Source: Ligustrum vulgare (lineage: Eukaryota; Streptophyta; Magnoliopsida; Lamiales; Oleaceae). Taken from it: a stretch of DNA of 64,000 bases. A program made the position numbers and the translations under genes. The DNA lies in assembly GCA_963555705.1 (NCBI GenBank), contig OY743169.1, positions 11,098,014-11,162,013 on the forward strand, in the 5' to 3' direction. Numbering within the stretch: the first letter of the stretch is position 1; each line of letters starts with the position of its first letter. The notes under the pieces are model-generated. The model did not search any database. It had not been told where the DNA came from and was given only the letters and a program-made list of their open reading frames with translations. This document shows, one piece after another, positions 46,051 to 56,860 of the stretch.

Positions 46051-46588
46051 CTCTCTCTCCTCTCCTTACACTACAAAAAATTATTTCTTTTTTACTCTTT
46101 CCCACTTACTTGCCTTGCCCATCTAGCTTAATTTCCTGTTGCTTTTTGGTTTTCCAGTACTTTCTGATTATTTTTCTACCTTCTTACCATTTTTTTGGTG
46201 AATTTGGGTTGTGTACTGCAGTGCTGTTCTTTCCAGCTTAGAAGACTCCATGGTATTGCAAAGAAATGAGTGGTTTAGTGAGGGCCGAGACCGCGCCATT
46301 GTTCGAGCCCAGTTATAAAAAAATTCATTTTTATCAATGGAGATCGACATTTAAAGATAACTAATATTACCCCGTATGAACATTCATTTGTTACTCACAT
46401 ATGTCAAATTTATATATTAACATATGAAATGAAATAATTAAAAATGAGAAAATGAAGAAAGACAATTATTACAAAAAAAGTACAATTACACATACCTTAA
46501 ATTTTTTACGGATTATATGTTTACCGTTCCAGAAAATTTATGCTTAAGATTTTATTAAAATGAAAAAGAAAAGAAAAAATAGATCGAT
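46051..46588 (-). promoter_or_regulatory. 5' leader and promoter region of the coiled-coil gene
   Basis: On the minus strand the 60 bases before the ATG are GA-rich (AGGAGAGAGAG), typical of plant leaders. No convincing TATA box is seen. The space to the LTR element at 46589 is only about 540 bp. Confidence 0.4.
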
Positions 46589-47244
46589 CAAACAATCAAT
46601 TTGCAAAGGGGGCCGAGGTGGCCCCCGTTTGCACTCCGATGCCTAAGTCAGTACTCATTTTGGGCAAATATAAATATATTGGGTGCGGGAGATATAAGTG
46701 TGTAAAAGAGAGAAAAGGGAGTGAGAGAAGTATATTGTTAAGAGTGAGAAAATGCTAACCCTTTACTTGGAGGCAAGTGTACTCTATTTATAGAATGTGT
46801 AATCATCTTAGATTGTGACATGTGTTATGCTTTACATATGGTAAGATGCTAACCCTTCATGAGGTAAACCATTTCTTTGGTTATAATCATTACTACATGG
46901 CATGAGTTAAAGCAACCATCAAATTCCTTTAAAAATGTTGTCACATCAAGCTGTCTTGTCACCTTTTCAGGGTACTCCCCTCGGATTAGGAGTACCTCGG
47001 CATAAGGGTACCTTGGCACAGCATCACCCCGGCATAGGTTACCTTGGCTCAGTATCACCCCGGCATAGGTTACCTCGGCATAGCATCACCTCGGTATAGG
47101 GTCACCTCGACATAAAAGAATCCAGCCAAATTGGTATCCACAGTTTTGGCCTGTAGGTCATGATTAGGTGACTGGATGTTTTGTGGCTCCCCTGGTGGGC
47201 CCATATAGATGACGTGTCATGTCCAATTAGTCATGGTCGTAACA
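46589..47244 (-). repeat. 3' LTR (outer-truncated) of the Gypsy derivative
   Basis: 656 bp. It includes short repeats of the type CACCCCGGCATAGGTTACCT (about 46975-47115). TATTTATAG-type sequence near 46790 is shared with the other LTR. Confidence 0.75.
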
Positions 47245-47910
47245 CTAGTCCCTCAAGTCTGGTTGGTTCATTTATGTGCGAACCGAACTTGAAAATATAA
47301 GGGATCGAAGATGATGGAGTGTTTTCTGAACTTACAATGACATATAGGCTCATAGCAATATCCCAAGCATGCCTCAAATAGGAGGGGAATTATAAGGTTG
47401 TCTTCAATAACATTGAAGATCTTACTCCTAGATGTGTGAGGGCTAATAGCCCGTCTGGATGGCAGAAAGAATACGCTTAATTCAAGCGACTAGAGGGCTT
47501 ACAAGCCTGTCTCGTTTTGACATGTGTATCTTTGGAGAATATGAAACAAAGTATATATACATTGTGTCTCGTGTTGACATGCATGTATATGCTCTCTGGT
47601 CCCTCAAATTTGGATGTTCCAGACATTCATGGATGGGGTTCGAATTTATAGCTTTCGGATATTTTTCCTAGAGTGAAATCGACCAATGAAAGAGTCCTTT
47701 GTAAAAGGAGTTCGTTGAAGAAGTCCTTCTCTTGGAAGGATTCCTTAGGAAGAGGGGTTCCTCATTTGGAGGGAGTCAATCGACGTAGTTCTTCTCTTGG
47801 AAGAAGTCCCTTGTAGGAGTCCTTCTCTTTTAAGGGGTCTCTCACTTGGAGGGAGTTAATGGAAGAGGTATTTCGGAAGGAGTTCATGGAAGACGTCCTT
47901 CAAGAGAGGT
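47245..47910 (-). other. Internal region of the Gypsy derivative next to the 3' LTR
   Basis: The PPT lies at about 47245-47259. 47670-47910 holds degenerate copies of the AGTCCTTCTCTTGGAAGGA and GGAGTTCATGGAAGA phrases that develop into the 41-bp array beyond the nested element. Confidence 0.6.
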
Positions 47911-48191
47911 TGTAGCGACCAAGAATTTTTACGCGATTAATAATTATTTTAATAGAAAATCGTGTCGCTACTATTTCACCCATTTTTATTAAGTTAACGC
48001 CACGACATATTCGTATAGCCAAGTCAAGAAATAATCGAGATCGTTCGATTTTAAATTTTACCGAACTAATATGGCAAGAATTCTTATGTGTAGCGCTACT
48101 AAACTCCGGTCCCCTTAGCATAATCATAAACATATCATATGGAACCCATAACAATCTTGTGAGATTGATTTCATAGCAATGATCCAAACAT

Positions 48192-48765
48192 TTTCATAAA
48201 AATATAAGATATACTTACTTGTCATAAAAACATACTTACTTTTCATAAAAACATAAGGTGTATTTACCTTTCATAAAAACATACTTACTTTTCATAAAAA
48301 CATAAGATATACTTACTTGTCATAAAAACATACTTACTTTTCATAAAAATATAAGGTGTATTTACCTTTCATAAAAACATACTTACTTTTCATAAAAACA
48401 TAAGATATACTTACTTGTCATAAAAACATACTTACTTTTCATAAAAACATAAGGTGTATTTACCTTTCATAAAAACATACTTACTTTTCATAAAAACATA
48501 AGGTGTATTTACCTTTCATAAAAACATACTTACTTTTCATAAAAACATAAGATATACTTACTTGTCATAAAAACATACTTACTTTTCATAAAAACATAAG
48601 GTGTATTTACCTTTCATAAAAACATACTTACTTTTCATAAAAACATAAGATATACTTACTTGTCATAAAAACATACTTACTTTTCATAAAAACATAAGGT
48701 GTATTTACCTTTCATAAAAACATACTTACTTTTCATAAAAACATAAGATATACTTACCTTTTAAA
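48192..48765. repeat. 49-bp tandem array, 12 copies, two alternating variants
   Basis: The unit starts CATAAAAACATACTTACTTT and then TCATAAAAACATAAG. Variant A continues GTGTATTTACCTT and variant B ATATACTTACTTG. The order is B A B A B A A B A B A B, so the effective higher-order unit is 98 bp with one AA break. Confidence 0.93.
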
Positions 48766-48983
48766 AGATTAAAATGAAGTGTAGTAGTAAATGGACCAAA
48801 ACTTTCTTGACCACCTTGAATTTCTCTTACTTGTGGATTTTGTCAAGAGATTGGAAATAAGTGTATATGTGTAGAGTTGTGTGTAAAAGAGATGGGTTTA
48901 AATAGATGTATAAAGTTGGCATATTGTAAACATAATCATTCAATTCTATTAATTTTAACACATCCTTTTCTTAAAGTAAAGCA

Positions 48984-49375
48984 CCATTCATATACTTTTC
49001 CATATTTATACAAATATTATGCTCTTCATGATTACATATAATGGAGTCTTATCAACCATTCATATACTTTTCCATATTTATACAAATATTATGCTCTTCA
49101 TGATTACATATAATGGAGTCTTATCAACCATTCATATACTTTTCCATATTTATACAAATATTATGCTCTTCATGATTACATATAATGGAATCTTATCAAC
49201 CATTCATATACTTTTCCATATTTATGCAAATATTATGCTCTTCATGATTACATATAATGGAGTCTATAATTCATTCATATACTTTTCCATATTTATACAA
49301 ATATTATGCTCTTCATGATTACATATAATGGAGTATATAATTCATTCATATACTTTTCCATATTTATTAAATTAA
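48984..49375. repeat. 72-bp tandem array, about 5.5 copies
   Basis: The unit ATTCATATACTTTTCCATAT, then TTATACAAATATTATGCTCT, then ATTACATATAATGGAGTC starts at 48986, 49058 and so on. The repeated 99-codon frame 49019-49318 is a by-product. Confidence 0.93.
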
Positions 49376-49696
49376 GATTCTCATAATTATTATATATAAT
49401 GGAACCTCTCATACTTGCATATATTTTCTTAATTTCAATAATAAAAATAATTTTTGTATAAATAAATATTGGGATAACATTGAATTAAGTACTTGGACTT
49501 AATATACTTTAAATCAAGAGAATGGAGATATTTTTAGAAATTCGGAATTTAATTTAAAATCGAACGATCTCGATTATTTCTTGACTTGGCTATACGAATA
49601 TGTCGTGGCGTTAACTTAATAAAAATGGGTGAAATAGTAGCGACACGATTTTCTATTAAAATAATTATTAATCGCGTAAAAATTCTTGGTCGCTAC

Positions 49697-50520
49697 AGAG
49701 GTACTCCGGAAGAAGTCTATGGAAGACGACCTTAGGAGAGGTACTTCGGAAGGAGTCCATGGAAGAGGTCCTTCGGAAGAGGTGCTTCGGAAGGAGTCCA
49801 TGGAAGAGGTCCTTCGGAAGAGGTGCTTCGGAAGGAGTCCATGGAAGAGGTCCTTCGAGAGAGGTGCTTCGGAAGGAGTCCATAGAAGAGGTCCTTCGGA
49901 AGAGGTGCTTCGGAAAAAGACCATGGAAGAGGTCCTTCGGAAGAGGTGCTTCGGAAGAAGTCCATGGAAGAGGTGCTTCGGAAGAAGTCCAGGGAAGAGG
50001 TCCTTCGGAAGAGGTCCTTCGGAAGGAATCCATGGAAGAGGTCCTACGGAAGAGGTGCTTCGGAAGGAGTCCATGGAAGAGGTCCTTCGAGAGAGGTGCT
50101 TCGGAAGGAGTCCATAGAAGAGGTCCTTCGGAAGAGGTGCTTCGGAAGAAGTCCATGGAAGAGGTGCTTCAGAAGAAGTCCAGGGAAGAGGTCCTTCGGA
50201 AGAGGTGCTTCGGAAGGAGTGCTTCGGAAGGAGTCCATGGAAGAGGTCCTTCGGGAGAGGTACTTCGGAAGAAGTCCACGGAAGACGTCCTTCAAGAGAG
50301 GTGCTTCGCAAGGAGTCCATGGAAGAGGTCATTCGGAAGTGGTCCTTCGGAAGGAGTGCTTCGGAAGGAGTCCATGGAAGAGGTCCTTCGGGAGAGGTAC
50401 TTCGGAAGGAGTCCATGGAAGAGATCATTCGGAAGAGGTGCTTCGGAAGGAGTCCATGGAATAGGTCCTTCGGAGGAGGTGCTTCGGAAGGAGTCCATGG
50501 AATAGGTCCTTCGGCATGCC
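49697..50520. repeat. 41-bp tandem array, about 20 copies
   Basis: The unit GGTGCTTCGGAAGGAGTCCA then TGGAAGAGGTCCTTCGGAAGA starts at 49781, 49822 and onward, with variants. Because 41 is not a multiple of 3 and stops are rare, all frames on both strands stay open and give repetitive peptides. None of those frames is considered a gene. The nested element split the first units from the rest. Confidence 0.9.
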
Positions 50521-51645
50521 ACTTAGGCAATATGAGGGGAGCCACTTCGGCCATGCCACTTAGGCAATAAGAGGGAAGCCACTTCGGCATGCCACTTAGG
50601 CAATATGAAGGGAACCACTTCAGCCATGCACTTAAGCAATAAGAGGGAAGCCACTTCGGCATGCCACTTAGGAAATATGAGGGAACCACTTCGGCCATGC
50701 CACTTAGGCAATATGAAGGGAACCACTTCGGCCATGCCACTTAGGCAATATGAGGGGAACCACTTCGGCCATGCCACTTAAGCAATAAGAGGGAAGCCAC
50801 TTCGGCCATGCCACTTAGGCAATATGAAGGGAACCACTTCGGCCATGCCACTTAGGCAATATGAGGGGAGCCACTTCGGCCATGCCACTTAGGCAATAAG
50901 AGGGGAGCTACTTCGGCCATGCCACTTAGGCAATAAGAGGGGAGCCACTTCGGCATGCCACTTAGGCAATAAGAGGGAAGCCACTTCGGTCATGCACTTA
51001 AGCAATAAGAGGGAAGCCACTTCGGCATGCCACTTAGGAAATATGAGGGAACCACTTCGGCCATGCCACTTAGGCAATATGAAGGGAACCACTTCGACCA
51101 TGCCACTTAGGCAATATGAGTGGAACCACTTCGGCCATGCCACTTAAGCAATAAGAGGGAAGCCAATTCGGCATGCCACTTAGGCAATATGAAGGGAACC
51201 ACTTCGGCCATGCCACTTAGGCAATATGAGGGGAGCCACTTCGGCCATGCCACTTAGGCAATAAGAGGGGAGCCACTTCGGCATGCCACTTAGGCAATAT
51301 GAAGGGAACCACTTCGGCCATGCCACTTAGGCAATATGAAGGGAACCACTTCGGCCATGCCACTTAGGCAATATGAGGGGAATCACTTCGGCCATGCCAC
51401 TTAGGCAATAAGAGGGAAGCCACTTCGGCATGCCATTTAGGCAATATGAAGGGAACCACTTCGGCATGCCACTTAGGCAATAAGAAGGAAGCCACTTCAG
51501 CATGCCACTTTAGGCAATATGAAGGGAACCACTTCGGCATGCCACTTAGGCAATAAGAGGGAAGCCACTTCGGTATGCCACTTAGGCAATAAGAGGGAAG
51601 CCACTTCGGCCATGCCACTTTAGGCAATATGAGGGGCTTCTTGAG
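50510..51645. repeat. 36-37-bp tandem array, about 30 copies
   Basis: Unit ATGCCACTTAGGCAATATGA then GGGGAACCACTTCGGCC, with AATAAGAGGGAAGCC variants mixed in. The minus-strand frames (for example KWHAEVASLLLP repeats) are by-products. Confidence 0.92.
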
Positions 51646-51699
51646 CTATGCCACTTGGGGGCAATAAGAAGGAGAGTCCCTATTTCGGGGAGGCCTTTC

Positions 51700-52110
51700 T
51701 TCAAGGCATTTGTTACCAATTTTTTTCAAAATGTTTCCTTCCTTTTTCAAGGGTTTTATGTAGTATTTCTCTTCTATTTTTCAAGAGGTTCTTCACCTTT
51801 TTTCAAGGTTTTTGTGGTTCTCACTCTTTTTCAAGAGGTTATCAGCCCTTTTTCAAAGTTTTATGTAATATTTCTCCTCTCTTTTTCAAGAGGTTCTTCA
51901 CCTTTTTTCAAGGTTTTTGTGGTTCTCACTCTTTTTCAAGAGGTTATCAGCCCTTTTTCAAGGTTTTATGTAGTATTTCTCCTCTCTTTTTTAAGAGGTT
52001 CTTCACCTTTTTTCAAGGTTTTTGTGGTTCTCACTCTTTTTCAAGAGATTATCAGTCATTTTTCAAGGTTTTATGTAGTATTTCTCTTCCCTTTTTTCAA
52101 GGTGAATACA
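51700..52110. repeat. 105-bp tandem array, about 3 copies
   Basis: GGTTTTTGTGGTTCTCACTC occurs at 51807, 51912 and 52017, each followed by TTTTTCAAGAGGTTATCAG and TTTTATGTA.TATTTCTC. The plus-strand frame spanning it (51655-52470) is a repeat artefact. Confidence 0.9.
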
Positions 52111-52130
52111 CTTGTATTTCAAAGTCTTAA

Positions 52131-52290
52131 GCCTTTTTCAAGGCCAACCAGCTTATCTTTCAAAGCTCTTGCCTTTTTCAAGGTCAACCAGCTTATCTTT
52201 CAAAGCTCTTGCCTTTTTCAAGGCCAACCAGCTTATCTTTCAAAGCTTTTGCATTTTTCAAGGCCAACCAGCTTATCTTTCAAAGCTCTT
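52131..52290. repeat. 40-bp tandem array, 4 copies
   Basis: Unit GCCTTTTTCAAGGCCAACCA then GCTTATCTTTCAAAGCTCTT starts at 52131, 52171, 52211 and 52251. Confidence 0.93.
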
Positions 52291-52390
52291 GCAGTTATCC
52301 GCTCCTTCGTAAGGGGTTCTTCGTCCTTTTTCAGGACTACCTTTCTATGTGTGGCTTTTTACCATGTGTTTTCGTGGTTAGCAGTATGGC

Positions 52391-52408
52391 TTCCCACAGA
52401 CGGCGCTA
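52391..52408 (-). other. Primer-binding region of the Gypsy derivative
   Basis: TAGCGCCGTCTGTGGGAA on the minus strand, three bases inside the 5' LTR end at 52412. It has A where the common form has G in the second position. Confidence 0.6.
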
Positions 52409-52411
52409 AAA

Positions 52412-52702
52412 TGTTGACCACAAAATCCGGATGGACCTTGGACCAACACGTCTCAACTCCTCCCTCTTGAACACGTGGACTTCCTGCGCACTGTGACAAA
52501 CAATCAGTTTGCAAAGGGGGCCGAGGTGGCCCCCGTTTGCACTCCGATGCCTAAGTCAGTACTCATTTTGGGCAAATATAAATATATTGGGTGCGGGAGA
52601 TATAAGTGTGTAAAAGAGAGAAAAGGGAGTGAGAGAAGTATATTGTTAAGAGTGAGAAAATGCTAACCCTTTACTTGGAGGCAAGTGTACTCTATTTATA
52701 GA
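52412..52702 (-). repeat. 5' LTR (truncated) of the Gypsy derivative
   Basis: On the plus strand it starts TGTTGACCACAAAATCC. From about 52499 it is nearly identical to 46589-46793. It is cut at 52702, where a dispersed repeat begins. Confidence 0.75.
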
Positions 52703-53140
52703 GTCCATTTATCAAGACATTTTTTGAAATATAACAACAAGAATTCTCACTAATTTTTTTTTAATGTTGATATTGAGTTCAATAAAACTTTATTTAAGCT
52801 TAGTTCTAAGTTAAGATAATTCTCCCAAAAAAAATTTTATTTAGACTTAGTTTCAAATTAGGATAATTCTAAAAAAAATAAAAACTTTATATTAATTTTA
52901 GTTCCAACTTAGGATAACTCTACAAAAAAAGAAAAAAAAAAATCTCAAAACGCGTTTTTCGCGTTTTGAACATTTTTTGTTGAAATACACACAAAACGAG
53001 GTTTTGGGCGTTTTGCGTTTTGTGTACAATTTTTTTTTTTTTTCCCCAAAATGTGTTTTCGAAAATGGCAAAGAGGACGCGTTTTTAATATTTTCGAAAA
53101 TAAAAATAGAAAACGACATCAAAACAGTAAAGAGAATTAG
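52698..53140. repeat. Second copy of the 13085-13498 repeat
   Basis: GAGTCCATTTATCAA, TGTTGATATTGA.TTCAATA, AAACTTTATTTAAGCTTAGT, AACGCG..CGCGTTTTGAACA, the ACACAAAACG hairpin and TTTTTAATATTTTCGAAAA follow in the same order as at 13085. Only the right half of the element is present here. Confidence 0.85.
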
Positions 53141-53835
53141 GCCTTACACTTGGTAAATAGTTTTCTAGAGATAAGAAAGATAAAATATTGGAAAGAGAAA
53201 AAGCAATATTGATTGAGAGAAAGAAAATGTAACGGTGGGAAAGAAGAGATAAATTTCTAGAGATAAGAAAGAGAAAAATCAATATTGATTGAGAGAGAGA
53301 GAGAGAGAGAGAGAATGTATGTGAGAGAGGAGAGATAAATTTAATATCACGTAAAATTCTAAATAGTTTGAAAACTTGTTATTTATCTAATGAAGGTAGA
53401 AATAATTAGTGTACGGCCTAACTTTTCCTTTCGTAAACATTGAAACACTCTCATGTACGAAACTCTCATAGGTACCACTCAACCGATTTCTCGAAGGGAT
53501 ATTAAGATAAAGGTATACCTACTCATGATGTAAGATAAAAATTAGGAATCAACTTATGTAATAGAGTCGATCTACTAAAGTTTTGAGTATCGGTGTAAGA
53601 TCAAATCTTAAAGATAGCGAGTCTTTTCTTTCTTAAGAAGTAAAGTCTTTTTCAACGATTCTATAAAAATTTATATATGAAATCGAGATAGTTACCTTTC
53701 AGAAAATTCTAACGATAGTAGAAATTTATTATTCTAATGGTGAAAAAAGAGATAAAATGAAATAAAACGGATTATTAATCCAAATTGAATCCAAGTTTAA
53801 AACACACTCAAAAAGATAATATTTAGATCGGATAC
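53141..53835. other. Non-coding DNA with a short duplication
   Basis: TTTCTAGAGATAAGAAAGA followed by AATATTGATTGAGAGA is duplicated at about 53160-53220 and 53250-53300, ending in a (GA)n run. Nothing else recognised. Confidence 0.55.
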
Positions 53836-54146
53836 GTCATTTGTAAAAATACTCAAATCAATACGTCATTTTTAAAAATAATTAGATTCAATAAATTAAC
53901 TTTTGTAGAACCAAAAGTGATAACGTAAAAAAAAAAAAAAATTCCCCCATTTAAAAAGTAACATAATAAATTGACACTTGTAGAACCAAACTTGATAACA
54001 TAAGATTTTTTATTTATTTTTTTTTCATTTAAAACATAACATAATTTTCTATTATCAAAAGTCGCAAATGGTTTGGAACAAGGCAGCGTATTAAATTTAA
54101 TTATTTTTAAAAACGACGTATTGATTTGAAGATTTTTACAAATGAC
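53836..54146. mobile_element. MITE, 311 bp, about 50-bp inverted ends
   Basis: GTCATTTGTAAAAATACTCA then AATCAATACGTCATTTTTAA at the left is matched in reverse complement at the right (ending TTTTTACAAATGAC). No coding sequence. Flanking nonamers do not match, so the superfamily stays open; long ends suggest a MULE- or fold-back-type MITE. Inside, a phrase TTGTAGAACCAAA..TGATAACATAA occurs twice. Confidence 0.75.
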
Positions 54147-55335
54147 TACTTTTTCATATTATTTTAGTTGGTACCGCGCAATGTCTAATTCCACTTTCTC
54201 AAAACCTAGAGGATGCCATCGTATTCCAAGTATCATTCTCAAGAATTCTTTAGAAATGAGAACTATGGTTCGGTAGCTCAAAATTAATTTTGATCTTGAG
54301 AAGTAGAATTTTTATTTAAATTTGTTGTTGTCGATCGAAAATCCATGTCAAATCAATTGAGTTCACCTCAATTTTAAAAAAAAAAAAAAAAAAAACCTCT
54401 TCATAATCGGTCGAAATCAAATCACAGGAGACGTTATCTGAAAATATCATCACGGCGTGATGTGCACAGTGGCATACCAATCGGGATAATAATGTGTCAA
54501 CATAATCGTATTCGAACTCTCCAACCACTCAAATTTCTTCAAGAAAGCGATGGCACACAATCGTAGATCAAAGTATTGTAACTTGACATGACTATGATGT
54601 CAAGCTCGAGCAACAACCTATATAAAAGGATGAAGGATGAGTGGAAAAGGTCAAACCTGAAACATCTCTTTTGTATTACTACACTACAAATTCCAGCAAT
54701 ACTATGTATTTTGTTACGATTTCACAAATCACAACTCAGAATCACCACCAAGAATGAAGTGTAAACATAAAAACTCCAAAAATGCTTTATTAATCAAAAG
54801 AAATACAAGAATCAAAAGTTTTACACAAAATATGTATAAATCTGAAGAAATAAAAAACGATAAACTCTCGCACAAATAACCACTAAGAATCCACAGAGAT
54901 TTACAGATTAAATGATTGTAAAATAAACCACCAAGTATTATCCTCTGATTTTACACAAAGAATCAGAGAAAAACACACAGAATTAGAAGTGAGAGATGAG
55001 AGTATTCAGAGAGACCACAAAGAACACCACCAAGAGAGAGAAATAAAGATCTGGAATGTATGTATCAATTGAGCCAGAGGAGGAGTCAGGTTTATCTCCA
55101 AATGAAGGGCTCTGATTGAGTCGGTTTCATACAATGGTTGAGGTTAAAGCAGATGGTTGAAACGGTTTGGGCCAAGAATATTGATGATTAACTTGGGCTC
55201 AATATTTCAGGCTTCAGCTGGGCTCCTTCAGTTTGGGATCCAGCATTTGGCTTTGGACTTTAATTCTTCAACCGGCTGGGCTTTAATAATTGGGCTCGTT
55301 CAACTGGTCCAATTGCACCTACATATTTACTTCAT
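54147..55335. other. Non-coding DNA, possible solo LTR
   Basis: 54690-55330 has composition like a plant LTR (AAGAATCCACAGAGA, ACACCACCAAGAGAGAGA, GGGCTC repeats near the end) but no second copy or TSD was found. No gene recognised. Confidence 0.3.
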
Positions 55336-55338
55336 TTA

Positions 55339-55501
55339 GAGCTTGTTTGGAAATGGTAAAATTTTTACCATAACATTTTAAACTCAATCTTAACTATTCA
55401 TTCTTAGTCAAATCCATTATTTTTTACTTTTCAAACATTTTTAAACCACACATCCATCGAAAAACCAAAAATAAAAAAAAATCACATTACCAAACGGGCT
55501 C
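55339..55501. mobile_element. PIF/Harbinger-type MITE, 163 bp, TSD TTA
   Basis: Inverted ends GAGCTTGTTTGGAAATG and, reversed, GAGCCCGTTTGGTAATG. TTA at 55336-55338 and 55502-55504 is the classic tourist-like duplication. Non-coding. Confidence 0.8.
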
Positions 55502-55504
55502 TTA

Positions 55505-56860
55505 GATTCCAACAATACAATATCATTATTCTGCCTAAATTCATATAAGTTATCAAAAGACGTCTCATCATTATTTTGCAATTTAAATATTTATATTAAC
55601 ACTAAAAAATTGTCGATGTGAAATAAACATTAATAAATTTCCAATTTGAACTTCGAAGGGTCGTATTCCAATATTCTAGTAATGTTCATTATAGTTGTAA
55701 CTTTAACAAGAAGAAACACTAACGGCAACTATATTTAATTTAATATTATAAAAATACAATGCGTGTATATTTGATTAATAGACTTGAGAATCCTTATCGA
55801 AGTTGTTGTTTGAATTTTCTTCTTAATTGACGGGTCACGGATGAGATGTAAGTAACTAGAAACCTAACGCCCTGTTTGGCACCCAACAATCAATAATGTA
55901 ACTCAAAAATTTGTTTTTGAGTTAGCAAGGAGTTCGAGAATCATTTGGACTATATTTTCGTAGGACAATTGCAAGATGCGAGTCGAATGTAGGTTTAAAA
56001 AACTATTTTGTTGTTTGATTAAATTAAAAATTAGCACATTTTACAGTATGGAATAATTCTTATCAAATTAGGTAATTGGCCTGTTTGATAGGGAACATTT
56101 TTCATGGAAAAGGAATATATTTTCCCATTTTGTTCATTTAATGTTGTTTGATTGGCCAAGTTTTCCCAATAAAATATTTTCTTGCCAATTTCTCCATGTG
56201 TCCATTTTCTTGACAATGGATGAAAAGTTTTTCAAGTAAAAATGTGTTAAATAAGTAAAAAAAAAAATAAAAAAAAAATTATTAAGCTTGTGTTTAACAA
56301 CTGTTATAACAGGTAATAATTAGTGTTATTTGTGTTTTTAGGTAAGATGTGTGGTTAAAAATTGGAGAGAGAAAAGATGTGTGATTAAAAAGTGATGTTG
56401 AAAATTGTGTTGATTATGATAAAAGTTTACCGAACACACCCTAAAATAACAAAATTTTACTTTATTTGTCATGAAAAATAATATCAATCAAACAATAAAA
56501 TTTGAAAAATTCTCTACTTTTTTCGCTTAGAAAATTAAACCAATCAAACACATTAAACTTTTAATTCATATAAATTCAATTGCCAGGAATTCAATTTTCT
56601 GATTTTTTTTCTCTTCACTCAAATTTCATCATCGCAATCAAACGGATCCTAAAAGTAAATTTTACTTACATAGTTACATTAACTTTAAGCTTAGGGAACG
56701 TTTCAATATATTTAAGATAACTTGCTTTTAGATTGAAAAATAATACCTTACTTAAAATTAAATCTTATCATTTTGGTAGAATATCTAATTTACATATTGC
56801 TAACTTTTCACGGTGTAAAAGTAACTTATTTCAAAAGTCAATATAAGTAATATTTGTGGG
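55505..56860. other. Non-coding AT-rich DNA with MITE fragments
   Basis: 56285-56445 is a copy of the dispersed family (TGTGTGATTAAAAAGTGAT, AAAATTGTGTTGAT, ending CCGAACACACCC). 56085-56230 has GTTTGAT-type ends resembling the MITE at 38870 but is not symmetrical. No gene. Confidence 0.45.

Larger units (their letters stand above)
47911..49696. mobile_element. Element with 148-bp identical inverted ends, TG..CA termini and 5-bp TSD
   Basis: The left end (47911 to about 48058) and right end (about 49549-49696) are perfect reverse complements, starting TGTAGCGACCAAGAATTTTT. GAGGT flanks both sides (47906-47910 and 49697-49701). The interior is dominated by two tandem arrays with little else and no protein. 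The ends are homologous to the 3' end, but not the 5' end, of the LTR-like element 30726-33304. TG..CA ends and a 5-bp duplication suggest integrase-type insertion, yet the ends are inverted instead of direct. The class is unresolved: palindromic LTR derivative or an undescribed TIR family. Confidence 0.75.
46589..52702 (-). mobile_element. Large non-coding Gypsy derivative (LARD-like), minus orientation
   Basis: Two LTR parts (46589-47244 and 52412-52702) share about 204 bp with a single difference. On the minus strand the 5' LTR at 52412 is followed by TAGCGCCGTCTGTGGGAA (52408-52391), close to the TGGCGCCGTCTGTGGGAA that follows 5' LTRs of many plant Gypsy elements. The 3' LTR starts TGTTACGACC at 47244 after the purine-rich GACTTGAGGGACTAG. 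The internal region has no gag or pol and is made almost wholly of tandem arrays. One TIR element (47911-49696) is inserted in it. Both outer ends are truncated: the left copy lacks the first 88 bp of LTR, the right copy lacks the last 450 bp. Confidence 0.75.

Noticed and set aside
48192..48765. Regularly spaced 49-bp repeats resembling a CRISPR array
   Set aside because: Repeats are contiguous with no unique spacers, no cas genes are near, and the sequence is plant nuclear DNA.
49616..51627. Long minus-strand frames (up to 374 codons) and plus-strand counterparts
   Set aside because: They consist only of array repeats and stay open because of the 41- and 37-bp periods; no start context, splice sites or family match.
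51655..52470. 271-codon plus-strand frame
   Set aside because: It spans the 105-bp and 40-bp arrays and the LTR edge. It is repetitive Phe/Ser-rich sequence with no family features.
53836..54146. 9-bp duplication for this MITE
   Set aside because: Flanking nonamers atcggatac and tactttttc do not match, so it was not assigned to the Mutator superfamily.
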